This document shows positions 12,362-23,845 of a stretch of DNA of 64,000 bases, one piece after another. Location of the stretch: NCBI GenBank assembly GCA_012976225.1, contig JAAVVG010000005.1:186001-250000 (forward strand), given 5' to 3'. The notes beneath the pieces are model-generated. The model ran no database searches and was not told the origin of the DNA. It saw only the letters and a list, made by a program, of their open reading frames with translations. The stretch is from Golubevia sp. BC0850. Its lineage: Eukaryota; Basidiomycota; Exobasidiomycetes; Golubeviales; Golubeviaceae. A program made the position numbers and the translations under genes. Numbering within the stretch: the stretch's first letter is position 1; each line of letters begins with the position of its first letter.

Positions 12362-12939
12362 CTAGGAAGGATTGCAGAAGGAGAAGATGATGGAGAGGTT
12401 AGAAACCGAGCCTTGCGAAAGCTTTGCGGGTTGACTTCTTCAACCTTCTTTTCTCTCTTCTGTTTTATAGGATCCTCGGGCGACTATGATCCGAAGAAAA
12501 ATCGAGTCTTTCCGAGAGCTTACTCAAGTTGAGAGTGAAGCGAATGCGTGCGAGGTTGGGATGGCCTCTGTCTCTAAAGTTTGAGTCTCGCGGAAGTCCT
12601 GGCGGTCACGAGGTTCTGAATCTGTGAAAGACTTACCCTACACCAAAAGTCAAAGATGGAGAAAAAGAGAATGGGGATCAGGGTGGTAGGTCTCCGTTGA
12701 AAAACGCTGCGAGATTAGCTTTGGACAAGATGAACAATAACTTACGTCTGCCAATTGACTGAGAATTGAGTCTCTCGGAAGACTTCTCTTTCTTTCACTT
12801 GAATGCTTTACTTCAACAGCTCGATTTTCACGTAAACACATGGATTAGTCGACTTGGGTACTTGGGTTGGAAAGCAAGTGTCAATTTCGTGGAGGAACGC
12901 GACGTTCCTCTTCCTTCCTCTCCACCCATTAAGTCAAAT

Positions 12940-15900
12940 ATGAAGCAAACAAAGCGTGAGTCATACTTTGAATAACAGAGTCAGAACGGCATCAAAGCTC
13001 CTAACTTGATTTCCTTCTCCTTCACCTTTGCCTTCAAGTCAACTTTGGTCCAAGACCATCCGAAGGATCCAAAGGCAAGCAGCAGGAAGAAGCAGAACGC
13101 ATCCCAGATTCGGAAGGAGAGGAACTATCCTCTGTTCCTAACACTCCACCTAAAGAATCTGCGCTGGAATATGACTCAGATGAATCTGAATTGACAGACG
13201 ATGAAGAGATTTCAGTCCTAGTGGCACCTCCAAGACAAGCAACAAATGGCTCTTCCTCTTCTTCTGCTCCTCTACGTCCTGTAACTCTAAAATTCGTAAC
13301 CACGAATGGAAATGTCGTTGGAGACATCTCTACTTCCTCTGCAGACACTTCAAATGGTCAAGTCAAGAAGAGGGGAGCAAATGGTACTGGATCTACCTGT
13401 CATACTCATACTGCCAGATGCAAGGATCTGACTAGGTGTACGTGTGAGTTAGAAGATAGATCTGGGGAATTCAAGATAGACAGAGCAAAGTTGGAAAGGT
13501 CAGGTCGGAAGTGGAAAGAGTTCTGTGGTTCTCAAGAAGGACTTGCTCCTAATCCTTCCCCTGTCCACCATTCTCTCTGTCTCTCTCGCGAGATAGTCAT
13601 GGCAGGTCAGAAGACTAAAAAGAGATGTCCAATGAAATACTGTTCGAAAAGCGTCGAGCTTTACGGAACTACAATGGAAAGAATCAAGAGCGTCAAGAGA
13701 TCCTCTGTTTCCGCTAGCGTTCAGGATTCTCATTCAGAAGAAGAGTCTTTCATCTTCAAGGTGAGTTTGAGACGACGGGTTGATGGAGAAGTGCTGCTGG
13801 ACCGCGAGGCGATGAAGTGGTGGCACCTTTTCACTTTCACTCCGATGCTTGGGTCGGTGACTTTTCGCCACCGAATCCTCTCTCTCTTCTGACATTCTAC
13901 ACAAACCCATCACTCTCCTCTTCTCTTCTCTCAGTGTCCTAGATGTCAAGAAATCTGTATCTGTCTACGTTGTAGACGTAAGAAGGGCCTTGAGCCAGTC
14001 GAGTGAGTTTCTATTTCGCGTTTCATGGCATTCTCTTTGCTTCCAGCTGGTTCTGAATCGATCGCTGCCTCTCCTTCCACAGACGCTCGCTTCAAGCTCA
14101 AACTATCAGGAACGACCAGTTGAACAAACTGATTGAATCCAATCCTGTGGCATCAACTTCCAAGGATGGCGCCCCGCGTCCTTCAGTTCTACCAGCTGCT
14201 CCAGAACGCAGCGGATTCGCTGCGGGCGGACAACTACCTGCTCGTCAAGTCAAGCCCACTGCTCCCAAACCAACCGCTTCGAAACCTAGTGGCTCTCCAT
14301 CAATCAAAAGATCTCATTCCAAATTCAAATTTGTGGTCCCTGTCAAGAAGCCAAAGGATCTAATGGCTCCAGAACTAGAGAAGATCGAGACAGAGCTACC
14401 CGCTGAGAATCTTTTCGCCAGGGCCTACATCTACGAGACTCTCAACAGATTCAGTCTCATGAAGACTTCCAGATCTTTGGTCAACAAGCTAGACAGGTTC
14501 GATCAATGGACTAGCAAGGTCGTGCAGGACATCTTGGAGGTGAGTTCGAATTGGCCAAAAGTAGAATGTATGCGTAGCTACGACTACCTCATCTCACTCC
14601 TTGACTCCTCTCACACACAAATTTTGGCCCATAAGCGTATCCTCTTACTTCTCTCTGCTTTGGAAAAGCTCGAAAGCGGTTCTCCGGTCGCTACGATGAT
14701 CCCGGTGATCAGAGCTTGGAGAAAGACTGGAAAAGACCTGTCAAGAGGAGAAGTCTGGAAACAAGCTACAGCCCTTCTCGAAGAAATGGAGACCTTGATC
14801 TTCAAATTGACAGAGGTCGAACATGAAGAAGAGGAAGAAGCAGAGGAGGAAGAACAGGATCTAATGCCTCTCTCTATCTCTCGTCGTCTGACAAGGCGTA
14901 GAGCTGCCAACAACAGTAATGGAAAAGATTACAGAGATGAAGTAAGCTCTGAAGATTCTCAAGACGAACATGACGAACAAGGTTCTTCCTCGGACTCAGG
15001 ATCTTCAGAAGAGGAAGAGAGTGACCACTCAACGAATCTCGAAGGTCACAGAAGATCTACCCGAACCAAGACTGCAGTCATCAAAGAAGGTCGCCGTTCT
15101 GGAGGAGACACGTCTATGAGCTCTGTCAAGAATGGAGAAGTCGCAAAAGTCAAGAAGGAAGTGAAAGAAGTCGAGAAGGTTCCTTCTCCGCCTTTGGAAG
15201 AAAAGATCGAGATTCTCGTTGGACTCTTGGACCTGGCTATGGGTACTCAAAACGTAGCTGATGACCTCAAAGAAGCTGTTGAAGGCCTAGCAGCTCTAGA
15301 AAAGAGCAGGAAGGAGTCGGATAAAGCTCGTTCAGCCGAATTCGCTGAGGCATCGAAGAAGTACGAAGAGAGTAATCCAGGTCCTTTCACTGGGGAGCCG
15401 CATCGAACTTGGGCGGATAAAAAGATGGAGATGAACAGGAAGAAATTGGAAGATGATAGAGACGCTGATATGAGATTCAAGCTGAAATGGGATGCTCTAA
15501 AGCTTCGCTCCGGCCCGCTAGGTCACGACGCAGATGGAAACGAGTATTGGCAACTCTCCCAATGTGAGTTTTCATGTTTCCTTTCCTGCTGACTTGTCTC
15601 TTCTGGTTCCCTGCTCACACCCAACTGAACCGTCCCACGCTCTCTTTTATCTTTGCAGGTGACAAGAGCATGCCTGCTCAGACTGCAGGAAGGTACTCCT
15701 GGTCGCTACTCGTCTATGGAATCGGTTTCATCTCTCCTATCAAGCCATCTTCAGAGACGAACGATATCATTATCGATGACGACGATAGTGAAGACGAGAA
15801 AGTTGCAAAGGGAAAAGAGGAGAACAAGATTTCAAACAAGAGAGTCAATGGAAATGGAAAGGAGCATGATGACGATGCAAGCTCTCTCAGCTCTGCAGGT

Positions 15901-16403
15901 GATTCTGAAGATGGCAAAACTTCTCAAAAGAAGATCAAGACAGACGTTAGTGGGAAGGGAAAGGCTGTAGTCAATGGTGTGTCGAATGGCTCAAATGGAG
16001 GCCTCAAAGGAAAGGGGAAGGTGGAGGAAGGATTGAGTAAGGACGAGAAGGCGTTTTATGGGACCAACTATCCTAAAGGTGAGTTTCGAGATCAAGATGG
16101 AGGCATTCATTCGCTAGAAGCTCGATCACTGACTGAACTGTCATCTTTGACCCTTTGCTTTTCTTCAAACTAGAAATCAACAATCTAATGACTTTCGTCC
16201 GCTACAGGCAGCAATGCAAAGACCACCAAGAATGGATTTCATTAGCAAGAGATCCGGCGAAAGCAAACAAATCCGCTTCTGATCGGTTGACTTCAGATCA
16301 ACTCTATAGAAAGAAGCAGGTTGACGCTCTAATCACCAGACTCGAGGAAATCAGAGAATATTACATCTGGCAAACGGGAGACGAGCTTTGGAATCCTAAA
16401 TGA
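12940..16403 (+). CDS. Nuclear protein with 11-Cys zf-4CXXC_R1 zinc finger (CDCA7-like) and WHIM/DDT-like region
   Basis: Predicted chromatin protein of 978 aa. Exons 12940-12955, 13039-13760, 13935-14002, 14083-15563, 15659-16078 and 16174-16403 join in frame. The 16-nt first exon gives the start MKQTKLNFGP. The zinc region has cysteines at about 126, 133, 139, 141, 202, 207, 247, 250, 254, 256 and 259, with the motifs CPMKYC and CPRCQEICICLRCRRKKG; this is the zf-4CXXC_R1 pattern of CDCA7 and its relatives. Downstream are a helical segment resembling DDT (PAENLFARAYIYETL), long acidic Ser-rich stretches, and LGHDADGNEYWQL, typical of WHIM motifs in remodeller subunits. Positions 14540-14635 carry splice-like ends but stay open and in frame. 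CDCA7 proteins partner HELLS remodellers in DNA methylation maintenance; such a role here is inference. Confidence 0.8.
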
Positions 16404-16699
16404 TCTTTGTCTGCCTCCATTCCTTTCCTGTCTCTGTTGTAAATTCTTTACTTATAGTTTCCATCCTCCAGACTCTTGTCCCATCGTTCCGGTTCCGAAT
16501 CAATTAGAAGAGCCTCAATACTGTCACAATTCATTCCAATTCTCATACATTCTCTTTTCCGCCGGTTCCACTCTCGCAATGCAATGTCATCTTGGTTTCA
16601 TTTCTTCTCTTTCGAGTGATGACGCAGAATCACAGGTACATTTTATGTGAGTGTTCAAATGATGATTCTAATTTAAGTGCTTGGATTACACTAACGACT

Positions 16700-19600
16700 T
16701 TACTTCGAATCCTTCTCCTTGTCCTCCTTCAAACTGACAATTCTATTCAGAACGATTCTTTCACCCTCACCCAATCCTTCAATCTCTCCCTCTTTCAAAT
16801 CCTCATTCTCAACCAATTTCAAGATTGAATCCTTATCCAAAGCGAAATAAGCGATTCTCATTCCTTGAAACCTAACACATTCTTTCCCTACCAAATGTTC
16901 AAGTTTTCTAACAGGAGTTTCAGATTCCCCACCAGTTAAAGAAGTAGCTTGAATAGCATCATCAGATTTAACTTTCTCTTCTCTTTTCAAAGCTTCCTCT
17001 CTACCATTTTTCATAGCAGTTCTAGCCACCTTCCAAAATCCGATTTCAATCAATGATTCTTTGTAGACTTCTAAACTATTCTTGTTGACTGTCTTTTCGA
17101 AATCGAGTTCGCTTCCTGGATCTGCGACATTGAATAAAGGATGGAAAATCCTAGTCTCATGAATTCTAACCGGGGATTTTGAAGCTTTATGTTTTGAAAT
17201 CCATTGAATATAAGTCTTACATTTGGTCTTTGGTTCTCCTTCATAAGTGCATTGAATTTCTTCGATTTTACTTGGATCTGACTTTGAAGTGGTGAAACCA
17301 GTACAAGTGATAACTCCAGGAACGTTCATCAAACCAATAGATTTCCCAGGAGCTAATCTCAAATAACCTTTTTCATCTTCAGTTCTGAAATCACTTGAAT
17401 CGATGTAAACATCTTTTGTGAAAGGCACTGTATTTTCGCCCATCTCAGGTACTTTAGGATGAAGAGGTTTAGAAATCATTTCCACGTAATCATCTTCTAG
17501 ATTTGTGATTTTGATTTTGACGGGGTCTAAAATCATCATCAATCTTGGAGTGATTGATTCTAGATATTGTCTAACAGTTTGATCTAGCCTTTTACCTTCA
17601 GTGAAAGAAGGAGAAGTAGTCACTCCTAGTTGATTGACGAAACTTAAGAGAGCTCCAGGTGGGATTCCTCTCCTTCTTAGAGCGACAAGAGTGAACATTC
17701 TTGGGTCATCCCAATCCTTGATATAGCCTTCATTAACCAGCTTAAGAATCTTCCTCTTTGAAGTGATCGTTCCCTCCAAAGTGAGCCTTCCAAACTCATA
17801 CTGTCTAGGTTTGTAGACCTCAAGAGCATCACATAACCATTCATAAGACTCTCTTGAAAGAATAAACTCAGTGGTACACAACGAGTGTGAAATGTTTTCA
17901 AAGGAATCCACTAAACAATGAGTGAAATCGTAAGTAGGATAAATCCTCCAAGTTGAACCAGTTCTATGATGAGGAACATCTAAAACTCTATAAGCAGTTA
18001 AATCCCACATTTGAGGATTTCCAGATCCCAATAAATCTTGTTTCATTCTAAGAATTGCTTCTCCAGGTTTATAACCTCCATCTTTCATCTTCTGAAATTC
18101 TTTCAAATTTTCTTCGACAGATCTAGAAGACCATTTGGAAGGTTTCCTTTCTCCGCCTTTCCCAGCTTTCTCTCTTTCACTTTCAGGTAATTGGGAAATC
18201 TCTTCTTTACTTAGAACACCTCTTTGAGATTTGATTTCTTCCTTTGTAGAATGATCTACATAAGCCAAACCTTTCTTAATCAAAACCACGGCTAAATCAA
18301 ATAATCTATCAAAGTAATCTGAAGAATATGTGATTTTGAAAGGTTCAAATCCTAACCATCTAACCATTTCTAGAATGGAATCGAAATATTGCTCTTCTTC
18401 TGCAACAGGATTCGTATCGTCATATCGTAAATAAGTGATTCCATTATGATATTTAGCATAACCAAAATCGATGGCTATCGCTTTCGCATGTCCGATGTGA
18501 AGGAAACCATTTGGTTCTGGTGGGAATCTGGTGACCACTTTTCCAGAAGTTGCTTTAAGATGTTCAGCTTTAAGAGAATCGGAGATTTGAGGATTCTCTC
18601 CTGGAAGATGAAGTTTTGATAAGAAACCTTCTTGAAAGATCGCGTCAGGTCGAGTTGGTGCGTTGATGTCTACCTTTGTTCCTTCCTGTATGTGTTCAAG
18701 AAATTAACTTTGATGAGAACTGACAGAAAGAGAGAATCCTGACAACATCTCCCATTCTCTCTAGACTACCTCTCCCATCTGCCATCCCCCTTTTTCCTAT
18801 AACCACCTCTCAAACTCACCACCTTAGTCACCACCTTCTTCTCCTCCTTCTTAACTTCTTTATTCTTTCCCTTTGGAGCAGGCTTCGGTTTCTCCCCCCA
18901 AATCTCCAAAAACAACTTCTCAGTCTGATTCTTGACGTCTAGAGCATTTGCCCATCTCATTTCAGGTTGAGCTTTAATGTCATTGATGACTTGAAAGACC
19001 TTTGGCCAACCCCCAGATTCATCCAAAGAAGATTTGTTGGTTGAGATGTGAGATTGAATGTGAGACCTGACTTGTTCTGGAGTGATTTCGATACCTGGAA
19101 AGATAAGAGAAAGAGAGAAGAGAGGGGTAAGAAGGTTAGACGACCAGTTGAAAGCTGCTCTACTTGGGATGGTAGAAGTGCTAGTAGTTGAATTCAGGAT
19201 GTCGAAGGTTGAAGAGGAAGATAGAAGTGATAACAGGAGAGAGAGAGCTTATCTTGGAGATTGGAGATGACTCATGGAAGAAAGAGACTTACCTACACCA
19301 GTCTGCTTATCAAATTCAGCTGCATTGATTGCAGATTCCTGAGGACTATCGATAGAAGCAAGGTATTTACAACCAGCTACGAGAAGAAAGAGGTGAAAGG
19401 GTGAGTAGAGAGCTGCTTCAATCCCCTTCTCTACTGTTACCTCACTCACTGATGACTTGATCTGAACTCTTTAGACTTTCATCTATGACTCTCTTCACCA
19501 CGTACTTTCTTGAACCAATTTGCAATTCTGGATCAGTTAAAGTAGTTGAAGCAACGACGATTAAGTTATTAACTTTTGAATCCAATTGCTTTCCCTTCGA

Positions 19601-19762
19601 TTCAAGATTCAATTCTTCATCTTTTAGAATCGATTGTAAGCAAGAGGATTGAGTTGAGTTCTTTAATGCATCTTGCGCTTTTTGTCCTGTTAAGGAAATT
19701 GAAGAGAATAATTCTAAAAGTTGAATCACTTGTGGATCTTGGAGATCGATCTTTGGCGCCAT
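16700..19762 (-). CDS. QRS1: Glutaminyl-tRNA synthetase, cytosolic
   Basis: Class I synthetase charging tRNA-Gln. Four exons (19450-19762, 19293-19376, 18820-19094, 16700-18685) give 885 aa. The start MAPKIDLQDPQ opens the eukaryote-specific N-terminal domain (about 1-230), followed by a Lys-rich linker that carries PKPAPKGKNKEVKKEEKKVV. The catalytic core begins near FQEGFLSKLHLPGENPQIS and contains the HIGH signature in FPPEPNGFLHIGHAKAI and the KMSKS-equivalent ITSKRKIL; the anticodon-binding beta barrels form the C-terminal third. The exon 3 donor is GTGAGTTTG after residue Val of KKVVTKV; a downstream GT would break the frame. The gene is divergent from the RWD protein with only 89 nt between start codons, so promoter elements must be shared or overlapping. 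Confidence 0.96.
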
Positions 19763-19851
19763 ACCGATGGGAAGGAAGAAGGGGGAGGGAGAACTATTGG
19801 GTTCCAACAAGTACAAGTCAAACGTCAAACCATCACTCGAACATTCAACAA
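19763..19851. promoter_or_regulatory. Bidirectional promoter, QRS1 / RWD-DUF1115 gene
   Basis: Only 89 nt separate the two start codons, which point outward. Any core promoter for either gene must lie within this gap or inside the partner's 5' part. No TATA box is evident. Inference from spacing. Confidence 0.5.
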
Positions 19852-21240
19852 ATGTCCTCAACGACTGCGGGAACGATTCTTTCTCCAGAAGATCTCATTC
19901 AACAGCTGGATGCTATCCAATTGATCAGCTCCATGTGGTCAGCTGACGGAGAGCTGAAAATGGAGGACCGTGACGCCGAAGCAATTCGAAAGGTGAGTGG
20001 CGCATTCAACTCTACCTCTCCCTTGTAAAGAAGGTTGAAATAGTTGATTTGAACTGAACTCAATATCCACATCTCCTTCTGTTGGCAGCTGGTGGAGTAC
20101 GTCAACCTTCCTATCTCGACGTTGGGAGATTCAACTTCGACAAAGCTCAAAGAAAGCCTACCTTCTGCGATTACCCTCACTCTACTGGTCTCTCCAGAAC
20201 GAGGACTAGATCCGGAACCTGATTCAGAGTCTGAATCGCAGCAAACATTGAAACAGGAAGGCAAGAGCAGAGCGAATCGAACGCTTCTTCTGGACGTCTC
20301 TTTACCTTTGAGATCTTCGACAGCAAAGGACGAGTCTTCTTCTTCTTCTTCGCCTTCAGATCGCAACACTACACCTATCTTGAGACTACATACTCAGGGA
20401 TTGAACTGGCTCAACAGATCAGAACAGGATCTTTTGACGGAGCTCTTAAAGTCGAAACCCCCAGCTGAAGACGAGGAGGATGCCGCTGGAACGGTTTTGA
20501 CTAAGGTGGAAATGCTGAGCGAAAGGATTATCGATCTTTTGAAAGAAAGGAAGACAGAATCAAATCAGGAAGGGAATAGAACAGCTGGAGAACTCAGTGG
20601 AGAACTCTCTCCAGAAGTTTTGTGAGTAACTCAAGAGAGATTCACCTCCATCATTTCAAGAGACTGATTTGAATCATCGCGTCTTTTCAGACGAACATGG
20701 CACTATCTTCCATCTCTTTCAACCAAGTCAAAAAGAGAGGAGCTATGCTCTTATGCCGAAGATGCAGGGTGAGTGTAAGAAGGAGCTCTTCCCGAAAAGA
20801 GGTCCTAACCGCATTCAATTCTGAACAGCCGCTTCTATCTCTCTCTAATTTTCAGGTTTACTGGGTTCGTTCTAGCTGGAAAACCGGGTTTGGTAGTGGT
20901 AGAGCATTCCCTTCCTGCTCCCTCTTCTCCCCAACAAGATCAAGAATCTCTCCAAAAAGCCTCTCTGGCGCTCTCCAACTACTGGTCCAAAATCAAATCC
21001 GAGAGCTGGGCAGACATTCCTTCTTCTCATAAGAAAGTTTCAGAGACTTTACGAGAAGAATACGTCGCCAGAGGATTCAGAGATATGAGGGAGATGACGG
21101 GAGCTGAGGAGATAGGAGGTCAAAAAGCTATTAAAGGAGAGAGAAACAATCGAAACGATTTGAGCTTGGTAGAGAAATGGTTGCAAGGACTGGGTTTGGG
21201 TGGGAAATTAGAAGGGGTTTTGGGGGCTGATTGGAAGTGA
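19852..21240 (+). CDS. RWD domain plus DUF1115 protein (RWDD2-like)
   Basis: Four exons (19852-19992, 20089-20621, 20691-20768, 20856-21240) give 378 aa. The N-terminal half fits an RWD fold: LIQQLDAIQLISSMW, a beta region around ITLTLLVSPERG, and TTPILRLHTQGLNWLN. The C-terminal half has the DUF1115 pattern also found at the C-terminus of Prp3: RTWHYLPSLSTKSKREELCSY, then GFTGFVLAGKPGLVVVE, ending SLVEKWLQGLGLGGKLEGVL. Human RWDD2A/B share this order. Molecular function is not established for the family; RWD domains usually bind proteins. It is head-to-head with glutaminyl-tRNA synthetase. The call rests on the GKPG motif and overall order. Confidence 0.72.
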
Positions 21241-21617
21241 CAGTAAGGTTTCGAATTTCAGTTTCGTAAGATTCAGACATTCAGAGCTTGTAGATGGCCA
21301 CTTCAGATCGAAATGTCAAGTACTTTGATAGGAAAGGGGTCTAGATTTTGATAGATCAATTCACAAAACTGAAATCCTGACGAGACCCTGCTTTTGCACC
21401 CAACGACTTCACCTAAAATCCCTCCCAAATACAGCCCGCATTCGAACCAGAGAGATGCAAGCCGCTGTTGATCCTGGGAAGCGTTTGTAGAGGTCGACTC
21501 TTGATAACGACAAAGTCGACAAAGCAGGCACGAACGAAGTCAGAACAGAACCCAAGACCAACTCATGTGACCTAAAGCTAAAGGTCTCAAGCCCTTTTAC
21601 TCACTATTCCAAGCCCC
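21241..21617. other. Convergent intergenic region
   Basis: About 380 nt between converging 3' ends. A tRNA-like box (minus-strand GGTTCGAATGC near 21440) is present, but its flanks do not form a T stem, so I do not call a tRNA. Nothing else recognised. Confidence 0.4.
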
Positions 21618-22977
21618 TCAATCATCTGATTCATTCATCAATTCCTCCAGCTTTCTCTTCTTTTGAGCCATTCTCTCTTGCTTACTGAGTCGAGGTTGTG
21701 GCTCCGAAGAAAGAGGTAACAGAGGTTGACGACCAGAAGTAGAGGCAACTTGATAGAGTTCTGGAAGAGCTTGTTGAGGTGAAATTGACTTGGACGTATC
21801 TGAAGGATTTTCACCTGACGAAATCGACATATCAGATCCTACCTCTGACTTTGATCTTTCACCTTTTCCCTCATAGCCAACGCCAGATCCAGATTCCTCA
21901 TGCATTCTTAAATCTTCTCTCAGAATTTTAACCGCATTTGTGAAGCACTTTTCTTGAGACCAACCATAGCTACCTTTGCGTGGATTATTTCTATATTCGT
22001 AGAAATGAATTTCGATAGCTTCTCTTAAGGCTCTAAGTGCTTTGACTGGGATTCCATCTGGACTTTCGTCGTTTAGAGGATCGCCAGCTGTGAGTTGAGT
22101 TAGTTGAAGTAAAGGACCACAGTGAGAATGACTTCTGATCGAGATGGGTCCTAAGTTAGGTGAAGGTTTCTGGGTTAGCCATTTGTCATTGCTCCAAAGG
22201 AAGCAAACCTTTCTAGCTAGTCTTGTAGAAAATTGGTGCCATCAAAAGAGGTTAAGGGATAAAGAACTTCAAGTTCCGAGAGGGATGGGAGTTCTGGGAA
22301 AGCTGCGGAAGGAGCTGAGAATTCAATCAATGTGAATTTCTGGTTCCTGACCTCCTATAGAACGATCGAGAGTTGTGACTTACCGAAAATCGTTTTTGGA
22401 CGTTTGAGAGACGTAGAAGGGGTCTGACCCGATTCCATTTGTGGGCGCTTTCCCAGAAGAGTACGAGCGGTTGGACGTTGGGCTAGAGAAGAAGAACAGA
22501 TGAGATGGAATTCTGGTAAGGTGAAGTCTCAGGAGAATCTGAGTTTGGCTATCAAACACACTTTGAGGAGTCTCACGATTCCCTTGCGCGGCTACACACC
22601 CTCGACCATCATTCCGAGTCCCCCATCCTTTCCTTTTCTTCTCGGTCCAGGCTCAACCAAGATTTGGAGCTCTCTGTTCGGTGAAAGGAGAGCGCTTGAC
22701 ATGTTAAATTGAACTCACTTACGCCCCCTTCACTTTCACCAGTCTCAGTTTCACTCGCACTTTCTTCCTCCTCCGTTTCAAACTCAAACTTCCCAAGAAA
22801 GATTCTATCCCCTTCAACCCAATCTTGATCCCTAAATCGCTTCAACTTATCCATGAGAGTATCCTTCAACTGCTCTTCTTCTTCTCCAGCGACCACGGCT
22901 TTCCCAGATTCACTTCCAGGAATAGAAGAGACAGATCTGGATGCGGAACCTAGTCCAACTCTCCCACAATTACACAT
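21618..22977 (-). CDS. Unrecognised protein, 318 aa
   Basis: I do not recognise this gene. Exons 22719-22977, 22384-22482 and 21618-22216 join in frame (phases 1 and 1). The N-terminal part (from MCNCGRVGLGS) is acidic, with LKDTLMDKLKRFRDQDWVEGD as its most ordered stretch; a Ser/Glu-rich segment follows. The second exon contributes RTLLGKRPQMESG and TSLKRPKTIF, a possible basic nuclear signal. The third exon opens with a compact, probably folded block: ARKVCFLWSNDKWLTQ, SHCGPLLQLTQLTAGDPLND, GIPVKALRALREAIEIHFYE, and GSYGWSQEKCFTNAVKILRE. The C-terminus is Ser-rich, then basic (KQERMAQKKRKLEELMNE). The middle block looks conserved. The choice of the CTAG acceptor for exon 3 is the least certain step; other acceptors bring stops. 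Confidence 0.6.
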
Positions 22978-23845
22978 TCTGAGCTCATAGTAGTCTCTGA
23001 GATCAATATTTATTTTACAATCTCTTAGAATTGCTTTGGTGATCTTGTAACCTTTAGTAGTTTGCTTGAGTACTACGTCTTTAAACCTTGATAGGGTAGG
23101 GATTCATGTTGAGAAGAGTAGCAGATCAGTACTCCGAAGATCGAGTCTTCGTCTTTGACTGAAAGAATCCAAACAGATGAAGAGCAGAAGTGGGGAATTC
23201 AACTGAATCGAACCGAGGATCTAGAAGTGAGGAGGTTAGTGAGAAGGAACATTTGAAATCAAGGTCATTTGCGCACTTGAGGAGCCGACGGATCAGAAAC
23301 CAACCAAAGAGGAGAAAAAAAAGAAGGAGGCGAAGGGCTTTGAAATTGGAAGGGAAGAAGGGATGAAGGGATGAGGAACAGCCGAGCAAACAACGGTATT
23401 AGAGCCTTCTCAATCCCCACCCAACTTGCTTTTTGGGCTGTTCATGATTCGACTATTTGCTTCTGAGATTTTAAACGGCATGCTTCAGAAAGGCATTTTT
23501 TGAGCCTTGTTTCGAGGGATACATGCATGATCATGATTGGGAGGGAGGGAGCCGCGAGCCGCTTCGCCCCAAAATTGTTGGCTACGACAGATCATCTTAT
23601 GTTGGGATTCCTGGTATGAAGATTTAAGAGATGAATCAATAAATGAGCAGAAAACAACTTTCGAACGGAGGTGTACGCTTTGACGCCGCTTCTGACTGAG
23701 TTCGAACTGTGGGCGTCCAGCCAACTCCTCTTATTATTCTCCAAACCACTTCCCTCTACTGCATCTTCCTCTCTCTTCTTTCATTCTCTTCATACTTTCA
23801 AGTCTTTCCACTCCTCCAAACCTTTCATCAAACAGTCTCCAAGTC
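22978..23845. other. Intergenic, upstream of the G-alpha gene
   Basis: About 870 nt between divergent genes. Contains poly-A and purine-rich stretches near 23310-23360 and a pyrimidine-rich run at 23740-23830 just before the G-alpha ATG. Short open frames here lack splice logic or recognisable motifs. I read it as two promoters and 5' UTRs. Confidence 0.4.

Noticed and set aside
21425-21450. tRNA-like GGTTCGAATGC on the minus strand
   Set aside because: Flanking bases do not pair as a T stem and no acceptor or anticodon stem is found.
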